This document shows, in pieces, positions 1 through 5,073 of a stretch of 8,801 nt of DNA; within the stretch, counting starts at the first letter, position 1, and each line of letters starts with the position of its first letter. The notes under the pieces are model-generated. The model did no database searches and was not told where the DNA came from. It was given only the letters and a program-made list of their open reading frames with translations. Origin of the DNA: an archaeon (lineage in GTDB: Archaea > Asgardarchaeota > Hermodarchaeia > Hermodarchaeales > Hermodarchaeaceae); contig JABXGU010000801.1 of assembly GCA_016550415.1 (NCBI GenBank), positions 1 through 8,801 on the forward strand. The letters run 5' to 3'. The position numbers were made by a program, and so were the translations under genes.

Positions 1-17
1 AGCTTCAAAATTTTTGA

Positions 18-110
18 AAGACCCGAATCCCTCTCTCAAAGGCAGAATCCTCCCTTGGAGGGCCTCTAGCCCGAGTCGTCCTCGCCCTCCCTCTGCTGCC
101 CCCGGCGTTA
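18..110. other. GC-rich self-complementary intergenic block, possible structured RNA
   Basis: This block is clearly richer in G+C than the flanking AT-rich sequence. It holds nested complementary segments: 41-45 (GGCAG) with 96-100 (CTGCC), and 57-63 (GGAGGGC) with 84-90 (GCCCTCC). A small inner stem, CGAG 72-75 with CTCG 81-84, competes for one base. On the plus strand it is followed by eight Ts. I could not match it to a tRNA (no T-loop), to SRP RNA or to RNase P RNA from memory. One minus-strand frame is open through it but has no usable start codon. It could be the 3' part of a non-coding RNA entering from outside the window, or a terminator region. The strand is uncertain, although the T-run favours plus. 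Confidence 0.3.
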
Positions 111-111
111 C

Positions 112-119
112 TTTTTTTT
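112..119 (+). terminator. T8 run after GC-rich block, candidate archaeal terminator
   Basis: Eight consecutive Ts follow the self-complementary GC-rich block on the plus strand. Oligo-T tracts are the usual archaeal termination signal. The signal would end a transcript entering from upstream of the window, which would converge with the minus-strand Roadblock gene. No upstream gene is visible, so this is an inference from the sequence alone. Confidence 0.35.
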
Positions 120-205
120 CCAATAAATAGAGATAGGATTTGAATTAGCAGAATATTAGGATAAGATTGAAATTCTTTGCCAAAAGATTTCTGTCAATGT
201 CCTGT

Positions 206-985
206 CTACGAAGCTGATGCTAAAATATCATTTTCGACAGCAAACTCTAAGACTTCGACAATTGCGTATTCAGGTAATCCAAGGAGGAAGGCTATCGTTT
301 TGACGTCTCGTCTGCCATCTACGAGAAAGAGAACATCATGAGCATATGGCCCAAATTTTTGAAATAGCATATTACCAATTGCTGAGCCTTTGTCAAGTGC
401 TGCAAGAAGTCCCTCGCTTCCTATTGGGATATATGCTAGCCCAATTCGATCCTCCGACGGTGAAGGTAATGGTGGTGTTTCCGGTTCTTCTATTTCAGGT
501 GGTGGCGTTTCAATTGTAGTCGATGCAGGCTCAGATGGTGCAGCAAAGATTATTGGTTTTGCTGGTGGGGGTGTTGTTGGTGGGGTAGCAGGATGTTCTG
601 TTGGTTCAGTTACAGCTTCTGCTGGTTTCGCTGCAGGCGCGGGCAGTGGTGCTTCTTTGAGGATGACAAGGTCTAGTTCCTTGAGAGCTAGCAATGTTGC
701 TTTTGTTTTGACTACAGCTATGCCTAAAGATAGATTTGATGGGAACAGAACGGCGAGAAGCCAATCATTGACGATTTTTGAAATAATCACAAGTCCTTGC
801 TCGGTATTTACGGTTAGTTGGCTGATTCTACCATGGTAGAGACCAATGGTTTGTATGACCATGGCTTCAACTTCTGGATCCAAGTTGCTCTCAAATGTAG
901 TATTGTCTGGAGATATTATGCAGAATGCTTTAACCATTCGGTCAAAGCGCAAGTTATCCAGAGCTCGTTGGATCGCCTCTGCCAT
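206..985 (-). CDS. Roadblock/LC7-domain protein with Pro-rich linker and C-terminal helical/winged-helix-like domain
   Basis: 259 residues in three parts. Residues about 5-110 have the alternating strand/helix pattern of a Roadblock/LC7 domain, with cues such as CIISPDNTTFESNL, a helix EVEAMVIQTIGLYHG, and strands LVIISKI, WLLAVLF and LSLGIAVV. Residues about 111-178 are a Pro/Ala/Glu/Thr-rich linker that should be disordered. Residues about 185-259 form a small domain with VDGRRDVKTIAFLLGLPEYAIVEVL, a helix-turn-helix-like layout. Roadblock proteins dimerise and in known cases act on small Ras-like GTPases (MglB on MglA) or form Ragulator-type scaffolds. That role is inferred here, and no GTPase gene lies in the window. 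The ATG is chosen because an in-frame TGA lies two codons upstream; GGAGGT (998-1003) sits 12 nt before it. It is 84 bp downstream of gltX, the last minus-strand gene before the window edge. Confidence 0.78.
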   Translation of the reverse strand: MAEAIQRALDNLRFDRMVKAFCIISPDNTTFESNLDPEVEAMVIQTIGLYHGRISQLTVNTEQGLVIISKIVNDWLLAVLFPSNLSLGIAVVKTKATLLALKELDLVILKEAPLPAPAAKPAEAVTEPTEHPATPPTTPPPAKPIIFAAPSEPASTTIETPPPEIEEPETPPLPSPSEDRIGLAYIPIGSEGLLAALDKGSAIGNMLFQKFGPYAHDVLFLVDGRRDVKTIAFLLGLPEYAIVEVLEFAVENDILASAS

Positions 986-997
986 GAGTCAATTAAT

Positions 998-1003
998 ACC
1001 TCC
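998..1003 (-). promoter_or_regulatory. Shine-Dalgarno GGAGGT of the Roadblock gene
   Basis: This is the strongest SD-like sequence in the window, lying 12 nt before the ATG at 985, which is slightly far. Its presence in the 84-bp gap fits translation of the Roadblock gene from a shared transcript with gltX. A weak TATA-like stretch (ATTATAGA, about 1034-1042) also lies in the gap, so a separate promoter is possible. Confidence 0.5.
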
Positions 1004-1069
1004 AAGAATGACTTAGTAATATCAGTTCGGAATCTCTATAATCTTTGCGCCATTCTAATAATAGGCTGT

Positions 1070-2800
1070 TTAACTGGTCATATTAATTATTACTTTGTCT
1101 CCCGCTTGTTCTACGTATCCGAAGCCTTTTCGTTCAAGTTGGATGATTGTTCCTTTTGCAAGTTCTCGCAAGGCATTTTCGCCTACGCCTATTTCAATGC
1201 GTAAGCTTTTGGTATTGAGTTTTTCTCCTTTGAATAGAACATCTGGAATTCTCAAATGAACAGGGACCGTTTCATCGGTTATCCACTGTATCTTCATATT
1301 TGCCTGTTCAAGATTATTACCTGCATAGATGCCTTCAAGTCCCTTTGTTGTTTTTCGTTCCACTTGAACATTGTACAAGTGTTTAAGACGAAATATTGTA
1401 CCCCGCTTAATTTGTGCAGCATCATTACCATCGATGAATACATGATTCTGCACATTGATGGTTCGTGTTCCCCGTTCGGTGAAATCAGGGTGTAGCGGGA
1501 TAGCTGCCTTTGCAGGTTTGGCATCCTTTATTGTCACTCGGACTGGTTTATTCACATAATAATATCGATTCGCCATTGGATCAATAAGACGCCTGTTGAT
1601 TCCGAGAATAAGGGACCAATCTATGACAGGTTGAGCTACGCTCATCCCTACTTCTCTCGTAACTTCTCGTATTGTTTCAGGAATAATGCCGCGATGGCAC
1701 AGAGCAGTAATTGTGGAAAGTCGTATGTCATCCCATCCACTGATTTTTCCTGATTCGATGAGTGGTCGGATTTTTCTTTTACTGACCGGTGTGCCTTCAA
1801 TGGTAAAGCGGGAAAATTCCTGGATTCTTGGCTGAGGTAAATTGAAGCGTGAGCGGATATATGCTTGCAGTTCTCCTCTACTGGAAAATTCGCTACTACG
1901 AAGAATATGGGTAATTCCATTGAGATGGTCCTCAAAGGCTACAGCAAAGTCATAGGTGGGCCAAAGCCGATATTTGTCTCCTTGAAAGGGATGAGGATAT
2001 TCTATGATACGGAAGATATTGGGGTCTCTCATTACTGCATTTGCATGGTTCATGTCTATTTTTAATCGGCAGACAATTTCTCCCTCTTGATATTTGCCCT
2101 CCAGTACATCATCCCAAATAGCCAAATTGGTTTCTTTCTCAACTTCTCTGTGGGCACAGGGATTATGATTTCGTCGGTTATTCTTTATGGTATCAATTGG
2201 GCAGGTGCATAGGTAAGCTTCTCCACGTTCAATGAGTTTACGGGCTTTTTCATAGAAAAAGGGTATATCGTCAGATACCTTGAGTTCATGATCCCAATCA
2301 ATATTCATCCAGCGATAGCCTTCACGGAAGGCTTCATAATATTCCTCTTTCACGTTTCGTGGGTTGGTGTCTTCAAATCGCAGTACGAGTCGCCCGTTAT
2401 ACTTCCTTGCATAATACCAGTTTATGAAGCCTGCATATGCATGTCCAATATGTGGGTATCCGCTGGGCTCTGGGGGAAGCCTTGTTGTAACTTTTCCCTT
2501 CTCTGCCCCTGCCAACGGAGGTAATTCTTTCGCTACATGTTCCCGATGTTGAACTAGTAATTCTGGAGCAATTGTTTTCAGCTCAGCGATTTGCTTTTCC
2601 AGTGAAAGTTTATTGACTTGTTGAACAATCTTTTTTACAAAAATAATGATTTTTTGTGCCTGCTGTCTCAGGTCTGGACGTTCTGCAAAGAGTTTCCCAA
2701 TTACAGCACCTGCATCTGCCTTTCCATCATACTTTATGGCATTTGCCAAGCCATATTTACGAATGAGTTGTGTAATTTTTTCAGATAGCTCCTCAGTCAA
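1070..2800 (-). CDS. gltX: Glutamyl-tRNA synthetase, archaeal type (GluRS)
   Basis: 576 residues, the usual length for archaeal GluRS. It attaches glutamate to tRNA-Glu in the cytoplasm. In most archaea it also charges tRNA-Gln, which GatDE then amidates; whether that holds here cannot be read from this sequence. Residues 1-100 are the helical N-terminal extension of the archaeal/eukaryotic form. The class I signature is at 111-120 (EPSGYPHIGH), followed by RFEDTNP at 141-147. DHLNGITHILRSSE is at 291-304, and the KMSKS-equivalent VSKRK is at 339-343. The C-terminal half (about 390-576) is the beta-barrel anticodon-binding type, not the bacterial helical one. Cysteines 198, 200 and 215 with His217 could form a metal site. 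The start is TTG: an in-frame TAG lies six codons upstream and no ATG follows until residue 165. AGGCGG six bases upstream is a weak SD. It lies 64 bp after the Fap7-like gene and is probably co-transcribed with it. Confidence 0.96.
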   Translation of the reverse strand: MTEELSEKITQLIRKYGLANAIKYDGKADAGAVIGKLFAERPDLRQQAQKIIIFVKKIVQQVNKLSLEKQIAELKTIAPELLVQHREHVAKELPPLAGAEKGKVTTRLPPEPSGYPHIGHAYAGFINWYYARKYNGRLVLRFEDTNPRNVKEEYYEAFREGYRWMNIDWDHELKVSDDIPFFYEKARKLIERGEAYLCTCPIDTIKNNRRNHNPCAHREVEKETNLAIWDDVLEGKYQEGEIVCRLKIDMNHANAVMRDPNIFRIIEYPHPFQGDKYRLWPTYDFAVAFEDHLNGITHILRSSEFSSRGELQAYIRSRFNLPQPRIQEFSRFTIEGTPVSKRKIRPLIESGKISGWDDIRLSTITALCHRGIIPETIREVTREVGMSVAQPVIDWSLILGINRRLIDPMANRYYYVNKPVRVTIKDAKPAKAAIPLHPDFTERGTRTINVQNHVFIDGNDAAQIKRGTIFRLKHLYNVQVERKTTKGLEGIYAGNNLEQANMKIQWITDETVPVHLRIPDVLFKGEKLNTKSLRIEIGVGENALRELAKGTIIQLERKGFGYVEQAGDKVIINMTS

Positions 2801-2864
2801 TATGGGCCGCCTGCACTATTCACCATTACAGCAATTTGCTACAAAGAAGTTTAACGACCAACAC

Positions 2865-3479
2865 TTATGCTTTTTGTGTCCAGTCGGGGAGTTTTTCTTT
2901 TTCCATTATTTCATGAAGAAGCTTAGTGTCGAGCGTTCTAAGCCAAGAAATTTTTCCGACGCGGAATGAATTCCCTTTTCCAACAATAATCGCCTCGATG
3001 ACATCCACAACTTCTCTCTCTGAAAGTTGGCTTGTGTCAATTTCAAAGATTTTCTCAGAAGAATGATGTTGCAGAGCTTGAGAAGTACAGACATCTAGGA
3101 TTTCAGCTTGCACGTTTTCCAGGATTTTCTTATAGGACCATTTGCGCTTGCGCAACCGCTGAGCTAGCAGAACAGGATGGCAGCGGAGAACAATCAAATA
3201 TCCAAGATTCCTTTCGGGGACTTCATCTGCAAAATGACCGACAATGATACATTGAGCAGTTGATTGCTCCAAGTAAGTTGTCAAATATTTTCTTAGTCCA
3301 TCCAAATCTGCGATAAGTGTATCCCGTTCTTTGTCCATACCAGTGAAAAGTCCTAGTTCCTTAATCACACTGCTTAAGTCAATAAGCTCTCCACCAAGCC
3401 GGTCTTTTAGTAATTGACCAACTGAAGTTTTACCTGTACCTGGGGTTCCGGAAATTGCGATTGCCTGTTTCGCTGTCAT
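2865..3479 (-). CDS. AK6/Fap7-type adenylate kinase family protein (NMP kinase)
   Basis: 204-residue P-loop kinase. The Walker A motif is at residues 11-18 (GTPGTGKT), right after the first strand. GHFADEVP (81-88) sits where AK6/Fap7 proteins have their GH.a..P segment. VLRCHP (97-102) and the helix KKILENVQAEILDV (117-130) with its EN..AE pattern are typical of the family. Fap7/AK6 binds ribosomal protein uS11 and helps the final maturation of the small ribosomal subunit, besides having adenylate kinase and ATPase activity; the same role is inferred here. The RVGKISW segment (173-179) matches the usual family tail. About 25 further residues, rich in charge, go beyond it, so the protein is longer than typical archaeal members (about 180 residues as I recall). 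The start is ATG with no clear SD; a 7-bp inverted repeat lies just upstream. gltX follows by 64 bp. Confidence 0.85.
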   Translation of the reverse strand: MTAKQAIAISGTPGTGKTSVGQLLKDRLGGELIDLSSVIKELGLFTGMDKERDTLIADLDGLRKYLTTYLEQSTAQCIIVGHFADEVPERNLGYLIVLRCHPVLLAQRLRKRKWSYKKILENVQAEILDVCTSQALQHHSSEKIFEIDTSQLSEREVVDVIEAIIVGKGNSFRVGKISWLRTLDTKLLHEIMEKEKLPDWTQKA

Positions 3480-3489
3480 TAACTAGGTT

Positions 3490-3512
3490 CTTATCTCTTC
3501 TTTGTAGATAAG
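3490..3512. repeat. Inverted repeat in the leader of the Fap7-like gene
   Basis: CTTATCT (3490-3496) and AGATAAG (3506-3512) are perfect 7-bp complements around a 9-base spacer. The structure begins 11 bases upstream of the Fap7-like ATG, on the minus-strand leader. It could be an operator or a leader hairpin influencing translation. No T-tract follows on the minus strand, so it is not an obvious terminator for the small gene upstream. Confidence 0.35.
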
Positions 3513-3582
3513 GACTGTGGCTTCAGCTAAACCGCAATTATGACTTTTGCGCAGTCTTGAATTATGGTGAGGAAAATTAGAC

Positions 3583-3792
3583 TCAAAAAGACAATTCCTG
3601 AGTCTGTTGACGGGTTGATCTCTCATAGTCTTCAAGAGCCGCTAGTTCACGTTGAAGCCTAATTCGGTGTTCCCCCTGACTAGCAGCAATGGCTTGACGA
3701 AGTAGTCGCTTCGTCCGACGAATGTCGATGGACATATCAATTCTTTTTGATATTGACATACTCATGATTGGTTCTGAGCAATTAGTGCTCAC
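3583..3792 (-). CDS. Small basic helical protein, hypothetical
   Basis: I do not recognise a family. The reading frame encodes up to 69 residues from a GTG at 3792, or 60 from the ATG at 3765, or 58 from the ATG at 3759. The core (residues about 23-63) is one Arg/Lys/Glu/Gln-rich stretch with regularly spaced Leu, Ile and Ala, for example RRTKRLLRQAIAAS and RIRLQRELAALEDYE. It should form one or two amphipathic helices, perhaps a helical hairpin or nucleic-acid-binding piece. No overlapping gene explains the frame. A TATA-like box at 3824-3833 would put the transcript start near 3800, giving an almost leaderless mRNA that favours the GTG, or a short SD-less leader for the ATG. It sits 103 bp upstream of the Fap7-like gene, possibly as first gene of that operon. 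Confidence 0.5.
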   Translation of the reverse strand: MSTNCSEPIMSMSISKRIDMSIDIRRTKRLLRQAIAASQGEHRIRLQRELAALEDYERSTRQQTQELSF

Positions 3793-3823
3793 GATTTAAC
3801 ACCGACTAAAATGCCGAATGCGG

Positions 3824-3833
3824 ATATTTAAAG
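3824..3833 (-). promoter_or_regulatory. Archaeal TATA-like box for the small-protein/Fap7/gltX operon
   Basis: On the minus strand this reads CTTTAAATAT, a good archaeal TATA box. At the usual 22-27 bp spacing, transcription would start close to 3800, some 8 bases before the GTG of the small protein. It lies in the 78-bp gap after the ESCRT-II-like gene, so the downstream minus-strand genes can be expressed independently of that gene. Confidence 0.5.
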
Positions 3834-3870
3834 CACGAGAGGGTTCGATATAAGTGAAAAATGCCCAAAG

Positions 3871-4524
3871 TTATTCAGTTACTTCAAACCTTGTTCCATG
3901 CACGAATCCTCTTTTCTCTGAAATCATCTTCTTCGCTAGAAGCGCTTCAATGGCGGTCCGTACTCTCGCTAGTGGCCATCGAGTGGCAAGCATTGCTGCT
4001 TCAAGAGAGATAGCCCCGCCCTTTCGTGCAGCAATATCCAATAATCCAGCCTCATCATTGCTAAGAAATTCTTGGCGAAGTCGAATAGTGAGGACACCTT
4101 CACTCTCGTGAAGGCTAAGAATTTGCTTCTTCTCAAGTTTGCTCAGAGCCTTCCGAAAAGCTTTGGGTGAAACACTTGAAAAATCTGGGGTCTCATGAAG
4201 CTTTGTGTATAAATCTGCAGCAGTAATTGTTGATCTTGCCTGTTCATGTGCATGTTTTCGCGTTAGAAGATAGATTAGAAGTTCATCCAAGTTTTTAGGT
4301 GTCTGAACAACAATCTGAAACTCCTTCTTAAGACGATGCAAGGTTTCCTCTGTTCCAGCAAAGAGCCCTGATTGTTGTGATGCTTCAGAATCAATTTTTT
4401 CAACTCGTTCTCGGAGTTTTTCATCCTTCGTTGGAGCACGTTCCACTTCTCTTTCCTTCAGTTGCTTACCAAAACGTCGGAATGCTTCATCCAATTCATC
4501 GTCATTATTCTTTTCTGAAGACAT
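3871..4524 (-). CDS. Tandem winged-helix protein, probable ESCRT-II EAP30 (Vps22/Vps36-like) subunit
   Basis: 217 residues. A charged, helical, probably partly disordered N-terminus (1-75) precedes two winged-helix domains at about 78-150 and 154-217. The order and motifs follow human SNF8/Vps22 as I recall it. A helix (DELLIYLLTRKH) leads into ITAADLYTKL (SNF8: ITLEELHQQV). Next comes VSPKAFRKALSKLEKKQI (SNF8: VSQDDLIRAIKKLKALG) and a hairpin. The second domain has LLDIAARKGGAISLEAAMLATRW, with the Trp of the SNF8 segment SLKWETERARQVLEHLLKEGL, then RVRTAIEALLAKKM. ESCRT-II links ESCRT-I to ESCRT-III in membrane remodelling, and Asgard archaea are known to encode it; that function is inferred. 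Start: the ATG at 4524 has GGGAG (4534-4538) nine bases upstream; a TTG one codon earlier is less likely. An unrelated two-domain winged-helix regulator is the main alternative. No other ESCRT gene is in the window. Confidence 0.62.
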   Translation of the reverse strand: MSSEKNNDDELDEAFRRFGKQLKEREVERAPTKDEKLRERVEKIDSEASQQSGLFAGTEETLHRLKKEFQIVVQTPKNLDELLIYLLTRKHAHEQARSTITAADLYTKLHETPDFSSVSPKAFRKALSKLEKKQILSLHESEGVLTIRLRQEFLSNDEAGLLDIAARKGGAISLEAAMLATRWPLARVRTAIEALLAKKMISEKRGFVHGTRFEVTE

Positions 4525-4533
4525 CAATGGTAA

Positions 4534-4538
4534 CTCCC
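4534..4538 (-). promoter_or_regulatory. Shine-Dalgarno GGGAG of the ESCRT-II-like gene
   Basis: GGGAG lies nine bases before the ATG at 4524. This spacing decides for that ATG over the adjacent in-frame TTG at 4527. Confidence 0.5.
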
Positions 4539-4562
4539 AAAAATAGCTTCATTAGAATCTAG

Positions 4563-4577
4563 AAAGTGTCGCACTTT
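4563..4577. promoter_or_regulatory. Inverted repeat AAAGTG-TCG-CACTTT, candidate operator
   Basis: Two perfect 6-base arms around a 3-base centre lie in the divergent region between the minus-strand ESCRT-II-like gene and the plus-strand gene at 4645. The right arm overlaps the TATA-like box. Seen from the minus-strand gene the repeat lies just downstream of the TATA box; seen from the plus-strand gene it lies where the BRE would be. Either position would suit a repressor that controls both genes. The binding protein is unknown. Confidence 0.4.
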
Positions 4578-4582
4578 TAAAG
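4573..4582. promoter_or_regulatory. TATA-like box shared by divergent genes
   Basis: ACTTTTAAAG is nearly symmetrical, so it could serve either strand. Read on the minus strand it predicts a start near 4552 and a leader of about 28 bases for the ESCRT-II-like gene. Read on the plus strand it predicts a start near 4604, about 40 bases before the ATG at 4645. No better TATA box was seen in the gap between the two genes. Confidence 0.42.
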
Positions 4583-4644
4583 ACTCTTAGCAGCTGATAT
4601 CAATACTAGATGGTTGGTGATTGTGTTTGACAGAACCTTGCTCC

Positions 4645-5073
4645 ATGTTGCTATCAACTAATGTCGGGTCCCACATATTCAGAAAATCAAAACGTTTCCT
4701 CTTGATGGGCTCCTGTTTACTCAAAGAACATCCAGAAATTGTGGAAAAATATGCCAAGGACCGGGTTTGCCTACACGTATGCCTTGAGGCTCATCATATG
4801 AATATGGCTGAAACAAAGTTAGCCTGCTTGATAAAATTACATGAACCCACTGAGCTCATGGTCCTGACAGTAGATGGTTCACCGCACTGCCTCCAGCTTC
4901 ATGTTATTGCAGAGGATATGCGCCGCTACTTCAATCTTGGAACATCCATTCAGCATATCGTGATTGAACATGGGAGCACATGTGTCATTAGTGGGGTTGC
5001 TGTGAAGACTGCAAGACACCTGCACAAGGTTCAACAATTAATAGATCAGCAAAAACCGGCGAATCCCAGTTAG
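4645..5073 (+). CDS. Conserved-looking Cys/His-containing protein of unknown function
   Basis: 142 residues from the ATG at 4645. A second in-frame ATG at 4705 would give 122 residues beginning MGSCLLKEHPEIVEKYAKDR, and may be the true start. A TTG at 4621 is also possible. No start has a clear SD. The core reads like a real globular protein: VCLHVCLEAHHMNMAETKLA, then LMVLTVDGSPHCLQLHVIAE, then IQHIVIEHG and a closing helix ARHLHKVQQL. It resembles small archaeal proteins I remember only as conserved hypotheticals, sometimes labelled ferredoxin-like without a clear cluster motif; this is unverified. Three Cys and several His in or near strands could bind metal. There is no signal peptide or membrane segment. 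It is divergent from the ESCRT-II-like gene and overlaps the end of the membrane-protein gene by 36 bp, tail to tail. Confidence 0.66.
   Translation: MLLSTNVGSHIFRKSKRFLLMGSCLLKEHPEIVEKYAKDRVCLHVCLEAHHMNMAETKLACLIKLHEPTELMVLTVDGSPHCLQLHVIAEDMRRYFNLGTSIQHIVIEHGSTCVISGVAVKTARHLHKVQQLIDQQKPANPS

Noticed and set aside
1..20. Near-palindrome TTCAAAA-T-TTTTGAA as a hairpin terminator
   Set aside because: Pure AT-rich arms with no spacer would form only a weak stem; no clear link to a gene.
18..110. tRNA gene in the GC-rich block
   Set aside because: No TTCRANNY-type T-loop, no acceptor stem pairing and no cloverleaf on either strand.
1..190. Long minus-strand open frame running out of the window on the left
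   Set aside because: Open for about 60 codons but without ATG, GTG or TTG near its start, and with AT-rich then GC-rich composition that does not look like one protein.
390..839. Plus-strand open frame of 149 codons rich in Gly, Ser, Val and Ala
   Set aside because: It is the antisense of the Pro/Ala/Glu-rich linker and Roadblock part of the minus-strand gene; the composition is just the complement of that repeat-like linker.
818..1204. Plus-strand open frame of 128 codons
   Set aside because: It is antisense to the start of the Roadblock gene and the end of gltX, both well supported; it has no recognisable domain and no promoter.
1294..1935. Minus-strand frames of 76 and 95 codons
   Set aside because: They lie out of frame inside gltX, whose frame is certain from its motifs.
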